Part shown: positions 49,355 to 60,987 of the stretch, one piece after another
Layout of the letters: every line of letters begins with the position of its first letter
Position numbering within the stretch: position 1 is the stretch's first letter
From: Sipunculus nudus
Taxonomy: Eukaryota; Annelida; Sipuncula; Golfingiida; Sipunculidae
Assembly (NCBI GenBank): GCA_026874595.1
Contig: CM049309.1
Coordinates: forward strand, 91,968,723-92,032,722
Direction of reading: 5' to 3'
Length of the DNA: 64,000 nucleotides
The notes under the pieces: generated by a model
Told to the model about the DNA's origin: nothing
What the model saw: the letters and a program-made list of their open reading frames with translations, nothing else
Database searches by the model: none
Program-made: the position numbers and the translations under genes

Positions 49355-49597
49355 TTATTCTAGATGTGTTTTATGCTGCGGTTGTACTTCCTGCAGACTC
49401 TTTCTAAAACCATCATATTCTTCCGCATTTACATAGTGGTTATACTCTACAGTCAGCCTATATCTCCTTCGCTTAAACCGCTGCTTTGTTTTGCAAGTTT
49501 CAGGGGTTTCATCACCAGGCCTGGCACAGGGCCTTGAATTGTAACAAATGAGAGCCGCGTGTCGCATTATGCATCCAACTCCATATTTTATTTCCAT
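49355..49597 (-). CDS. Candidate 3' exon or short ORF, unrecognised protein
   Basis: An ATG-started minus-strand frame of 80 codons. The last 55 residues are strongly hydrophilic and basic, with KQRFKRRRYRLTVEYNHY and then an acidic NAEEYDGF stretch, a composition more like real protein than chance translation of AT-rich DNA. An alternative start is an acceptor such as CTGTGCCAG inside the frame, which would make it a terminal exon. The stop lies only nine bases before the MITE. No family is recognised. Confidence 0.28.
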   Translation of the reverse strand: MEIKYGVGCIMRHAALICYNSRPCARPGDETPETCKTKQRFKRRRYRLTVEYNHYVNAEEYDGFRKSLQEVQPQHKTHLE

Positions 49598-51444
49598 GAC
49601 ATCATATTATAATTCCGTTTTTAAAGCATCTTGCGTCTACGTCATATTTAGTAAATGAGTTATTTTTAGTAAATCTGTGTTTCTGCTTATCCAGTGGATG
49701 ACCAATATTTAATTTTACAAAAGCATACATAAATTATCGTTATTCTTTCTGTCATAACATCACATTAACAACTTGCCCCATGCCGTTTACGCGGAAAAAG
49801 GGACCATTATTGTACAATAAAACACTTCTCTGTGTAACCATACCTGGGTGAAAAGAGTGCATGTTTAGACTCTCTGAGGACATTTATTCAGCCGCGCGGA
49901 GCCTCTACTGTTATTAATGATGCACTAATTTGCGGGCTGGCGGCTGCTGAACACTTTGAGTGAGCGGTCGGAATCTACTTTAGGAGTGCACACCGGGGAT
50001 GGCTTGATGCGTGATGCGCAGACAGAAGAACCAGGAACGCTTTGATTAAGACCGTTGTATGCTAAACCTATATACCCTTAGATCTCACTGTATAAGCTGC
50101 ACAAACGACCACGTTTATTGTTTGTTCCATTGAAACAGAACTTCACTCTGCGTCTTGGTAAGTAATATGTCATGTGTACTTGGTTGCGTCATCAAGTCAT
50201 TACAGAAGAAAAGGCAACGTTATTAAAAAAGTGTCAGGCTGTGATTAGATGAGATCTGTAGGGATAAAACGCAATGACTTTCCAGAGTTAAACCCGAAAA
50301 GATTACATTTACACAAGTATCCAGGTTTCCGCCAATTACCTGTCTTCAGAGGAAGGATTCATTAAATTTGCCGCTATTCTTTAAACGTGTGTAGAGATAA
50401 CTGACAGCAAATGTAAGGCAAGGCAGAAGTTAGTAGTGAGGCAATGAGCGACACAACTGTCAATATGTAACTTAAGTGACGGAGTTTTACCGTGACCAGT
50501 TTAATGAATGAATGAATTATGAATGAATGAATAAATGGATGCTCTGTATTGACTAATAAATAGTATGTAGGACCAAATGTGAGGCACATATTGAACCTGT
50601 GTCATAAGGTTCCATGCAGTTTTGTAATTATAGACTTACATCCAACTAATTTATTCTCATTAACAATCAAGTTCTTGGTTAAAAACTCGCCAATCACTCA
50701 GATGGCAAAATGCGGTTAAGGGAACCTGTCTGAACATCTTGGTTACTAGATGTATCCACGACAGTCTCTACTTGGGCCAGAAATTTTAATCGTATAGACA
50801 GGAACCAATCCAGGCATAAGGATGAGGCAACTGTGACTGGAGGGGATCAGTGAGCAAAAGGACTATTTGGGGTTGACTAAATTTAAAAAAAAATTAATAT
50901 TGATCAGGGATGAGACGGATATCGTTTTATATGGTAAAAAATAAACACATTTGTCATGCACGGTTTGATCACTATAAGTATAGTTAAGTGAAGGAGAATA
51001 ATCAAATCACAAAATTGGCGAGAGCGTTGAACTCTATGTTTCCAAGGTTATAAGGTACTGCATTGTGAAAGACGTTTATATAATAAGACTATCAGTAGAA
51101 GGTTAAGGAGCATGCGTACAGTAGTTCTCAACATCCTGCTTCAGCTCCAATGCTTTCATAGCATCCCATAAATCGTGTACGAGCCTTACTTGGAAGGAGC
51201 TACATTCATATGTGTTAATTGTGAGCCGATTTTTTGTCCATTATTTGCCTTTATAATACACTTTTATGTGCAACAGTTGGCCGGCGTCACTCCTGTCAGA
51301 GCGAACTGCGATCAAGTGATTGCGTTCCGCTGCTTTATGGACTCTGCATTGGTCTTTCACTGTTACGCACTGAACCCCCTTAGCCAAGCAAAATAGAACC
51401 TCGTTTCTTCCAAATATTGACATGTCATTGATATAAAAAAGATC
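49598..51444. other. Intergenic DNA with a possible 5' exon
   Basis: The stretch 49890-50160 is less AT-rich and ends in a strong splice-donor word (CTTG then GTAAGTAAT at 50158). A TATATAC word (50069) and TATAAG (50091) precede it. This could be a non-coding first exon on the plus strand, but the TATA-to-initiator spacing is poor. A GAATGAAT tetranucleotide tract lies at 50503-50536. No gene is otherwise supported. Confidence 0.3.
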
Positions 51445-51654
51445 ATGGTCTCCCACAGACTGTTCTGTAGTTTAGCCGTGCTTTTGATTTTGTTTTCAAT
51501 TATATCTTGTGTCAAACGAGGCAGCATGGTATACAAAACGGTTTATTGGCAAACAGGGGCTCATGGAGCGTATTGTAAAGCTATAACACCAGACAGACAT
51601 CGTATATACACCGTACTGCATGAAGTGTGGTCCCCGAGGTCAGGATGTTTATAA
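51445..51654 (+). CDS. Candidate small secreted protein (69 aa)
   Basis: ATG at 51445 has A at -3 and G at +4. Residues 1-22 look like a signal peptide: a basic residue at 5, a hydrophobic core LFCSLAVLLILFSII, and a small/Cys region followed by a Lys-Arg pair at 24-25, which could also be a prohormone cleavage site. The predicted mature part is about 44 residues with two Cys (AYC and SGC near the C terminus) and many aromatic residues. No family is recognised. It could equally be a first exon or a chance frame. Confidence 0.3.
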   Translation: MVSHRLFCSLAVLLILFSIISCVKRGSMVYKTVYWQTGAHGAYCKAITPDRHRIYTVLHEVWSPRSGCL

Positions 51655-53651
51655 ACTTTGCTTTTTCTTTGACCTATTTGTATTTTGTTTACATACTGCC
51701 GCATCCAACAGTAAAAGCTTTTTAATGATTCGATGCCTGTCTTGTCCTTTAAACGTAGCCCAAACCCCCTCCTAGCCCCGGGATATTTATTGCTGACGGC
51801 TTTCTACAATCTTTCTCTGATCATTGCACTTGCTGTGTCTGGGACAGCGCTTTGATGCTGCTGCCCTGCTGAGTTTGGTAAATGTTGCTGGATTCAGTGC
51901 CAGTGTTTACTTTCATTATTACTTATGTGACTTTTGTGTCGTTTATTTTACTGCTTATCATTTAACGGTCGTCCGGGTTTTCCTTACCATATATAATTGG
52001 AACAACGACTTTTTAATGTGTTGTTTTTGGATCTCGCTAATGTGACAAATATAATTGTGCATTTATATTGTAAATGTAAAGGATCGATGTCAGTTGCCAT
52101 CTTTACATTACCTTTTCCGTCTGACACATAATTGAACGTATAATAGTATTATTAACTGGATCTTGTTTCAACCATAAACATAATCTTTCAGTAGAATATT
52201 AAATGTTATAAATTGCAAATAGTTATCATACAGACAAGAAATCACCAAGAAAATACTTCATGTACTCTAACAGAATTTTGCTTCTCCCAAAGCTCTATCA
52301 AATTTTCAATTTACCAGTCATAAATTTACAGGACAGAGCATACCGTATGTCTTATATATACTTTATGTATGTACTTAATCTCACCAGCAAATGCTATAGG
52401 ATATTCTACAATGGAACATTTCCATTACAATTGATGAACGCACTGAAACTGATCCTATGACAGATATCATCTATTTTGTGACCCCAAATAAAGGCAAAAT
52501 ACTTCTCTGTTACAAAGTGCGTTAATATATTTCTGCGAATTAGTAGTAATTACTCAGTTACATCATTTTCCTTTTGATGAAATTTTTGCCAGGAAATATT
52601 CAAAACTGGATGAGTCTAACATACTGATTAATCACTTTAAAAATTATCACTTTATTACCTGATAACCCGGGGTTTGGGAGATTAACTGAGATGAGGAATG
52701 TTGGCTCATTTATTTATTCTAATAGTTAAAAGATAATATTTTCAGGGGGATACTGTCTCAACAAGCTATGTATACAAATATTTTATTTTACATTTATATT
52801 GCATGAGGCGCTGTACGTGATCGTTGCAAGTAATTCATACATCGGTATATTTAACTTGAAGACCTGGTTGATGCGAGGAAGACATGAAAGATGATTTAAA
52901 TGTACGTTTAAGGCAAGGAAGATGTTCCTGAAAAAAGAAACGGAAATATACATAACTCGTTAGTACAGCAGAAGCGGTCCCAAGGGGAGTCCGCGGGGGG
53001 GGGGGGGGGGGGTCCGTACCCCCTTTTCAGCCGCCGTAACCCTTTTTAATCGTTTCGGACCAATTTGTGAGGCCTGGACAATCAACCACCACCACCCACC
53101 CCTAACCCGCCCCTTTTCCGGACCTGCGTACCTTGTTTTAGGGTTTGTCATTAATCCTCCTGAGTTGAACTCCTTTTCCTAAAGTGAGACTCATGTGTTT
53201 TTCACATTTATGGACCACGCACGTGGGTCAGAGACCGGGTCAAATGTCAGGCTTAAACATGCTTAAATCCGTCACTGGCAGCAGGAGTTATTCATATTCC
53301 TTTTATAAGTATTATATTAATCACTTTAAAAATCGACTTGAATAGACTCTCTTTTGATCACAGCCAAAATAATAATATACATTATAAATTACATTGGTGT
53401 CACTGAACCATAGCCACGTGACTCCTCTGTGGTCTTGAAGAGTCAGTAACTATGTGGTGTGCCCTGTGCGGTCAGCTTTCATATTTTCGCGTAAATCCTG
53501 AAGAATTAGCCATTATTTCGCGAAGGGTGTAACGCATCGCCGTCAATCAGAAGCTGCGCCAATAATCTCGGCCCATGTCGACCGCCCCGTGGAAAACACG
53601 TCCCTCGTCCAAGTCGCGCGAAACTGTCCCAACGCAAGATTGAGCAATTAG

Positions 53652-53692
<41 letters not shown>

Positions 53693-54670
53693 AATAATAG
53701 CAATAACAGACAAAAAAATTCCACGTTATAGGTAGAAGTGCAGATCAATAGAAAATGGTACAGAAACGAGTACTACCAGTGAATTTCAGTTAAATATTTA
53801 AAGTATTTTGCCGTCTGCTTGTATAACTTTCGCTTTTAGCATCTAGGTTCTTTAAGTCCTGTCTTTAACCTTTAACATGTCATGAACCCGACATCTTGAT
53901 TTTTGTTCGGTCAGTTTTGGCCAATGGGTGATAATGAGGGAAAATACAAGCAGCACCAAACCTCCCGAATCAAGCACAGGTGACGTGCCAGGTGTATGAC
54001 CACCTGATTCTCTCTGGCTATTCGCCTCTAGTGCCGGGGTCACTGCCAGGCATCCACTTACAAAAGCAAATAAATAGCCGAGATTATGGCGGTATCATTG
54101 ACCAGGAACTGTCCATCCGACAGAAATATGTTTATACATGCAATGAAGCCTGGTCCTGCGGGGAGACTCCTGTAACCATCCAGGGATGGAAAACCCCTGG
54201 TCCTTCCGGTATAGACGACTTCCGATACTCTATATACTCCCTGTGACTAAATATATGCACCACACATTTTTACAATTGTTTTTTAATTACTACATCTCTT
54301 ACTAATTTTTTTGTGACTCGTTCTTTTTGACATTATTCTCCTACACAAACGTTTTGATGCGACGTAGCATTCGTATTCAGAAGGTAAATAATCTATTTAA
54401 ATCGTGATGTTGGCGCAGAGGGTCCGGGAAAAAGACAAAACAGACAGCTATGACACTACACGTTCTCAAAATATCATACCGTCTATAATAGTGGAAACTC
54501 TTGTTCTTGGTATTTAGATTCCTCAAAATCTGTCATAGGTCATGACTTCATATACCCCAATTCAAATAATATGTATAAACAATGAAAACGATGTTTTAGT
54601 AGAGTCCACACTATCCGCATCCGAATATAAGCAGGAGTAAAAAAGTGAACTCGAGAGCCAACTTGGACTG
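51655..54670. other. Intergenic DNA with G run and GC-rich patch
   Basis: A run of 18 G lies at 52995-53012. The patch 53520-53640 is unusually GC-rich. Its minus strand reads openly, but no protein family is recognised. The frames at 51824, 52260 and 53980 have no domain. No gene is supported. Confidence 0.4.
53652..53689. repeat. (AAT)n microsatellite
   Basis: About 12 copies of the trinucleotide AAT. Confidence 0.96.
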
Positions 54671-54720
54671 CTCGAGTCCGGACTCGAGTCCAAAGCTGGA
54701 CTGAAGTCATACATCACTCT
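54671..54720. mobile_element. Possible solitary hAT-type terminus
   Basis: A perfect 18-base palindrome, CTCGAGTCCGGACTCGAG, lies at 54671-54688. It is followed by CCAAAGCTGGACTGAAGTC and CATACATCACTC. GACTCGAGTCC words next to a GTGATGTA-like end resemble the subterminal region of some animal hAT elements. No partner terminus was found, so this would be a fragment. Confidence 0.25.
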
Positions 54721-55163
54721 TGAAAGATACTATAGTATCATAAATAATATAAATGGAAACTGAGTCAGACTTGTGGAATGTAAAGGGATCCATTATAGAT
54801 CAAATGGTTCAATTACTAGACATACGTCACGCGCCATTCCGTACCATGCGGTTATTTGCCAAAGCCAGGGAATTTTCCTAGCATGCAGAAACCAGATCGT
54901 TGATTCCCACATATCCGAGAAATGTGATCTGAGAATGGTTATTTTATCATTTATACTCAGGGAAGTAGAGATGGATTTCAAGAAATTTCATTAAGAAGTA
55001 TTTGTGACTCACATCCTGTATATACACATCATTCCATTTTTCTAAAGATTTCCTAAATCTATAATTAAATGATGCTTCAGGATTCTATATATCAAATGTG
55101 GAATAAATATACTCGAGTACTGAAGCTTTATATTTGGAAAACTGCCAATACATAAATTAAGTC

Positions 55164-55165
<2 letters not shown>
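54721..55165. other. Intergenic DNA
   Basis: AT-rich unique sequence. Overlapping sense and antisense frames at 54773-54994 have no recognised domain. Confidence 0.45.

Positions 55166-55250
<85 letters not shown>
55166..55250. repeat. (CA)n(TA)n compound microsatellite
   Basis: About 14 CA units, then about 28 TA units, joined directly. Confidence 0.97.
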
Positions 55251-55257
<7 letters not shown>

Positions 55258-57091
55258 CCTTTATTGGCAGTTTTTCAGAATATAATAAATATAATCATCA
55301 TCAGTGAAAACGTTGCAAAACCTCACAGAAGCACTGATCACTGATGGATCAGCAAAGGTAAAAAGGTTTATTAATAAAGGAAGAGGTAAAAGGTGTAAGT
55401 TATTGCAAATATCCAGAGAAATACCGAAACTGCGTCTGGAGATAGACAGCGGAGAGAAACATTTTCTTAATGGTCGATGTAGACGGGTTTCACACAATAT
55501 GGCATCAATGGATCTTTTATTGCTTGTCCATTTTTTTTAAATTCTCATTCTCACCCTCTGGTTCAGAGCACACCTGTACCCCTTGCAGGTAGGCTTTTAA
55601 AATTAGCTTTGTTCAGTCCATTGCTTGCTTTTTCTGCTTCAATCCACAGCTGCTGAACAGCCTCGGTGGACTAACACAGAACAGCCAGAATTACTTGTTA
55701 CCTCGTTGACCTATCATCAAAGCTTTTCTTTCATGGCTGAATATTTATTCAACCTAGAAAATTGAATAATCTGGGAAAGATGGTATAGATAGTAATCTGG
55801 GGATATTCTTATTTATTGGATTTCCGAATAAATCACTGGAATTGGCTATCTTTTGACTGAAGAATATAGGGCGGTAAATGCGAAAAAGAGCGGAAGCCGG
55901 AAGTGATTCATGAAGAATTACCCATCATCCAAGTAAACCCTCGGACAGTCCTGTGGCTTCGCATGCGGTCTATATTTAATAACAGCGTGTAATGTATGAT
56001 GTAACAAGAATTTAAAGTGTTAGTGTATCATGACAAAGATATATGAGATTTGAAGAAAAAATACTAACGATGGTATTTTAAACACCAAACAAATCCAGAT
56101 TTCTTCGTAGAGTTTGTGGCTATATTCTACTCTTCCGAGCATAAAATAATAATTTAATGATATGTTTTACCGTGCACGTAATTAAATGATAAGATTATAC
56201 CGTGCACGTCAGAGATGTTGTTATCAAAAGTACATCGATTGCCCTGACGGATCTCATATATGTATTTACAAACGATGGCAGGGTAAACAAGTCCATTAGT
56301 CGAGGATCTTTCTGCACGAACTGGGAGTAGCGAATACCGGACGTGATTCATTCACAAAATTCCTTCAGTATAGCTCGATGCAGGGCCATTACGGACCTGG
56401 TACAGCACTTATTCAGCTGTATTAGGATACTTGGGTGGGTACCGTGTTACGTCAGTGCTGTATTTACCTGGTTTCTCACCGTTCACAGCGGTCGTAACAC
56501 CCTCCCAGGTTCAGCAATGTGGGTCACCTCAGCTACAGCTTTAAATGTTGACCATAAATCACTTGCAGGGCGAAAAACACCGGTCTCCTGGGACCTCCCT
56601 TGAGATACACTTCTTAGTTCATATGTTTACCCTGCGTGAAACAAAGCGATTGCCACGGAGGTCTTTGCTGTATAGAATAAGACTTTGTACGAGTTGTGTT
56701 ATTTTTTTAACAGTGAATAAACTAAATTTGTACAGATAAATGTTTGTCTGCCTCACATGCATAGCCGCTCCATACTGGTCATCTGAAGGAGAATGCTGGC
56801 AGGTGTCATAATATTATGGTAATCAGAGCTATTATTTTGGAGTAAACTAACAGTACATGTGTATTGTCATTTGAACTCAGGCGTGTAGATAACGACCCAG
56901 CTGCCTCTATTGGACGCCGTGGTTATGCTCCGACCTGTATTAATAAAAAAACAACTCTCTTTCGATTTTTGCTGCATCCCTTGTGCAGTTGATACAGACA
57001 TTATGCGTGCCTAGTAGTTGATTGTTACTAGAAAGTATGGCCGCATACCGATCTATCTGGTACTTGTGACTCTACGCTGGTAGTAACTACA
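55251..57091. other. Intergenic DNA
   Basis: A two-copy direct repeat of about 33 bases lies at 56155-56215, each copy ending in ACCGTGCACGT with a GTGCAC palindrome. The frames at 55304 and 56343 start with GTG, not ATG, and have no domain. No gene is supported. Confidence 0.45.
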
Positions 57092-57112
57092 CCTCGCGAG
57101 AATCTCACGAGG
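57092..57112. promoter_or_regulatory. CTCGCGAGA-type palindrome
   Basis: CCTCGCGAGA, one base, then TCTCACGAGG: a 21-base inverted repeat with a single C/T mismatch at a CpG. CTCGCGAGA is nine of ten bases of the TCTCGCGAGA element found in TATA-less animal promoters. A less AT-rich stretch of about 100 bases follows, and a GTGAGT word at 57194. No gene could be tied to it. Confidence 0.3.
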
Positions 57113-58814
57113 TTACGCGCGTGGTTACAGCCCCGGTTTTCATCTGCTTCGTTCTCCTCTGGTTTAAAGGGTTCCTCGACCTTACGTCCGGCACGTGAGT
57201 ACATCAGCAATTCTTTTTCTCTGAAAATCCTTTCCTAAGTTTCATTTAGTTTGTAGGAATTTGGGTTTAATGACGTTTATTTGTCAGTGCTCAGGTGTGC
57301 ATGAATTAACATTTTCAGTGTTTATTATATCTTTTTTACTGGTATGTACTTTATATCTTTTATTTTCATGATTTATTATTTGATATGTTACTGAGAAAAA
57401 AAAACCGCATCTTTAATCACTAAGTTAAACTTTACGACGTGTCTAATCCCAGGCAGCATCAACAACACATATACATAAGCTCCTTCAGAGGGAGAAGTAG
57501 TCTGTTAGATATGATACTGGTGGAAGAATCGTTATTAGAACCATCACTTTTTATTATCGGTTTCCTTCCCTTTTTGTTAAAATTTTCTTCAAAACGCTCA
57601 ACAAATGTGCAAAAAAATACCTTGTGGAACTGTTCTTGTCATATACCGGGAAGTACGGTACATTAGACTTCAAAAATATATGAAACCATAATTTATAAAG
57701 ACCTTTTTCTTTTTATGAATAAACGTGTTCATGAAATATTTTATTGTGAAAGTCCATGTGTGGGTTACCGGCAAACAAATATCAGGATCGGCAACGTTTG
57801 GCCGATGACTCAGACACTGCATTGGCGCATGACAAAATTCGGCTAAAAATATATTTGATAAGGAGGGGAATCTTGTTTTAGCTTGAGCGTCACGACATTT
57901 CGAATGCGGTAGATCAGATATCAAGTCCCAGATGTAATCAGAGAGAGCATACTGCAGTACTATACATATAATTGTAACGGTCTTTTTTGTTCAGTTAAAG
58001 CAAAGTGCATTTCAAGATTATTATCTCGAAACATATGTTACGAGAGATAATTTATAAATATGTCTATTACTTGGCTTTAAAAAACTTTTTTCTTTTCAAC
58101 AAATGAATTGGGGATGTTTGATTTGTTTGTGCTCATGTTTTGTTTGCGAATTACTCTCCAGGTACCTGGTTACAGTCCATGGCATTACCACACAAATTTA
58201 GACTACCGTGAATAATTATAAATAAACAAAAAAAGTAATTATTTTCATCACACTTTCCGATATGCATATAATGACTTTTTTTCTGCGGAAAGATGCATGG
58301 TTCCACAATGCAAAAACAAAAGCACCTGTGAATAAACTTGTATGACCTTCATAACTATACATGTTTTGGCTGAATGTTGTTCGCTGTAATCGTGAACATA
58401 TAAAAACACAGCGGTTCCGTTAGGAATTAGCCTATATGGAAGTGCTTTAAATCGTCGACATCGCGATAAAACCCTAGAGTTGACACCGGGATTATGAGGA
58501 GCGGATGAAGTTTTTGAATCGATATTGTGCAGTTGTACAACATGTTTATGTTGCGGTATGTGAGCGGAATGTGTGGGCCATGATACATCCAGCCTATACA
58601 CCAGAATGTCGAGGTGTGCTTCAGTATCAGAGGGAGGTCAACAGAGCACAAAATACCCCTCAGAGACCGACCATTCGGGCGCATGTGCCACCGGCCTTTT
58701 TATAATCATGTGTATTTTGCAATTTATAATAATCATGTATACAGAGACAGGATCCGCTCATCGACTGTAGAAAAATTAAAGATTAGTATACTCATCCTGT
58801 TACCACTCAAAAGT
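57113..58814. other. Intergenic DNA
   Basis: Several frames overlap on opposite strands at 58248-58829. None shows a domain, so no strand can be preferred. No gene is supported. Confidence 0.4.
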
Positions 58815-59075
58815 GGTTCCGTTGTCTAACTGGTAAAGCACATGCTGCTCAAAGCCAGGAGACCGTGAGTTCGATTCTCAACCGAGGGGAGACTCTACCC
58901 CACAGTCGTGTTTCGCTCACAAACGACTGCGTCTTTGGGGAATTACACGGTGTTACGCCCACAGAGCCTGGTTGATGCCAGGATAATCATGTTTCCGCTC
59001 TGTCACGAAGTTTGAAACGGGATGGAATTCTATAGTACCCTTAGTTACGCCCGCAGTAGGAAAAAAGGAGGCGGT
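58815..59075 (+). mobile_element. tRNA-headed SINE-like element
   Basis: Begins GGTTCCGTTGTCTAACTGG (A-box-like), then GAGTTCGATTCTC (58867-58879), a B box with a good T-arm. The anticodon region is loosely paired and the acceptor strands do not match well, so this is not a working tRNA gene. About 190 bases of unrelated body follow, including GCGTCTTTGGGGAATTACAC and GCCTGGTTGATGCCAGG, a short inverted repeat. The right boundary is approximate. Confidence 0.55.
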
Positions 59076-60369
59076 TACCTTCACAAAAAGAAACTTCATA
59101 TAGTAATGTCAATGCGATGTCTTAATTGGTATACTGGATCTCTATATATAATTTCAAAAATATACGCTGTTTGTATAATGCTATACCTTGCATGAAAGTT
59201 CTTTTTTGTATATGCTGTCTATATTAAATTTTAGCATTCCTTGTACAGTAAATCTGCTGTATAGCTAGGCCTGCGCGCGCACACACACACAAGCACACAC
59301 ACACATATGCATGTATATGGATGCAGTATACATATATGTATCAGATATAATCCATCATTAAGCCCAGATTCTTTGTGTTATTCTGTATTTTTTTAATGCA
59401 TGACAAAAAGCGGAAATAAAAGTGGTTTCATTCAGTATCAGCTAATTCACCATGAGATCATTGCGTGCAGTCATTTTTAACGAAAGGCTAACACTCTCTT
59501 ATCGTACACCTGTGGGGCAAATAAGCATTAACATTAATTCTCAACTATTTTTCAGTCATCGAGTTCATTTGTGGACACGCTGCTCAAATTTACGAAGAGT
59601 TGGTCCCTAAAGTGCTTTTTCGAATAGGTTTCCCCCGCCTCTTTAGATCCTAAGGTCCGGGGGGTTGCTGATTATAGTACCTCAAAGCTGATAGGGGAGC
59701 ACCGCTCAACAAGTGGGGGTCCAATCGGTACACGTCTCAAAGGGAACCGGCTAAACGGCACTCAGGTAGACCGGGTGACGCAGCCTCGCGGTTGCTCCGG
59801 TCTGCTAGAGTAATTCTCCCCTACTGGCCACGGACTTCAATTTACAGCTTCTTATCGTTATATTTCCCTCAGAAATTAAACAACCATTTTTCTTGCCGCT
59901 GCCACCACAGAGAGACAGAATTATCATCAGACTTATCATTGGTGGGATCATTACACGTGATAAGGCACGGACTCTCCTCCTTTGATGTATAATATATCAC
60001 AAGTATACACAGTCTACCTGAGTCTGCCCTGTCTGTGTACAGGTAAGTATAAGGTAAGCAGGCATTGAATTCGGTCTTGATGACGTAAACTAAATATATT
60101 AAAGGGGATCTAAAATAATGTTATCAATCCCGATCGAGCTATACATCACACCTGCGTATATTTACATATCCCCAATATGCTTCTGCTTGATGTATGTATA
60201 TAAGACTGATTTTATTACACATCCGGTTTTTTACCGGCGTATTGTTACGGCGTATCTTAAAAGAGAAATCAACAGGAGAATGTTGACCTAATTAACTAAA
60301 ACAGACACTTGAAAATAATAATGAGGCAGGTTACAATGCTTCTTCTTTTATAAGAAAACGCGCGGTTTG
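59076..60369. other. Intergenic DNA with a possible exon
   Basis: A CA-rich tract lies at 59274-59306. The stretch 59560-59850 is comparatively GC-rich. A TTTCCCTCAG acceptor-like word ends near 59870, and a perfect donor TACAG|GTAAGT at 60042/60043 closes a 170-base interval. Stops interrupt all frames over the whole interval, so if it is an exon it is untranslated. Confidence 0.3.
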
Positions 60370-60642
60370 TCATTCATCTTTTTTATATACAGAAGACACC
60401 TCAGTGACAGGTATGGCTTTATATACGTTTGTTATTGATATGCATGATGCTAAAATAGGAAACCTAACTGGCACGTAGTAATTATCAATAACAACCTTAC
60501 TGCGCGGTGACCCCGCGTGACCTCTTGAATCCAACCTATGAATAACATCACAAACCGCCTTTATTTCCGGAGACAGTAATGAGGTGAAGAAAGACGGCCT
60601 TGTTTCTTCTCTCATGATGTACACGTTTATTAATGAGACCAT
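60370..60642 (-). CDS. Candidate gene 5' end: unrecognised 90-aa ORF
   Basis: ATG (minus, 60642) has the context AAACATGG, a full Kozak match, and is followed by 90 codons. Protein-like stretches include EETRPSFFTSLLSPEIKAVC and VIHRLDSRGHAGSPR. A GTAAGG donor-like site on the minus strand (plus 60500-60495) could end a first coding exon after 47 codons. Directly upstream on the minus strand lie GC boxes and an ETS site (next entry), as expected at the start of a broadly expressed gene. No domain is recognised. It may be a short gene, a first exon, or chance. Confidence 0.35.
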   Translation of the reverse strand: MVSLINVYIMREETRPSFFTSLLSPEIKAVCDVIHRLDSRGHAGSPRSKVVIDNYYVPVRFPILASCISITNVYKAIPVTEVSSVYKKDE

Positions 60643-60656
60643 GTTTCCCCAAGGAG

Positions 60657-60742
60657 CCCGCCCCTTTTGTGGGGGCGTTTATGGCAGCAATGACAACTCA
60701 GTAATTGTGTATGACATAAGCGAGTGATCAGTGACTTCCGGT
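60657..60742 (-). promoter_or_regulatory. GC boxes and ETS site, candidate promoter
   Basis: CCCGCCCC (60657-60664) and GTGGGGGCG (60669-60677) are Sp/KLF/EGR-type sites facing each other across TTTT. ACTTCCGGT (60734-60742) is a perfect ETS site, read as ACCGGAAGT on the minus strand. The set lies 15-100 bases upstream of the minus-strand ATG at 60642. GC boxes plus an ETS site and no TATA box are typical of housekeeping promoters. Confidence 0.38.
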
Positions 60743-60915
60743 TGTTACGCTGTGCACACTGTACTTGCCTTTGATAGATGGTGACGGTTGATTCGTAATT
60801 ATAGTGTTCCATTGAAAATAATACAAAGTGAACGACAATTTTTTTTTAATATTTGAGACACGCGTATGCATAAAGTAAGAATGTCCGCAATGTAAATCCG
60901 TAAAAGACCGGTATT

Positions 60916-60917
<2 letters not shown>

Positions 60918-60983
<66 letters not shown>
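60918..60983. repeat. (TA)n microsatellite
   Basis: Pure TA dinucleotide tract. Confidence 0.97.

Positions 60984-60987
<4 letters not shown>

Noticed and set aside
10652-53420. Several TCACGTG words (near 10653, 27217, 38475, 47508, 53414) as a regulatory series
   Set aside because: Their number is about what chance gives for a seven-base word on both strands. Only the full ten-base palindrome at 38474 stands out.
55261-55330. Minus-strand CTGATGA...GAAA resembling a hammerhead ribozyme core, as in retrozymes and Penelope-like elements
   Set aside because: The stem II bases next to CTGATGA and GAAA do not pair, and stems I and III cannot be formed convincingly.
58248-58829. Minus frame of 117 codons and several plus frames of 65-85 codons
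   Set aside because: Mutually antisense or overlapping frames of similar quality. Start contexts are weak and no domain is seen.
58815-58890. A functional tRNA gene
   Set aside because: A-box and B-box words are present, but the acceptor and anticodon stems do not pair properly. A SINE head explains it better.
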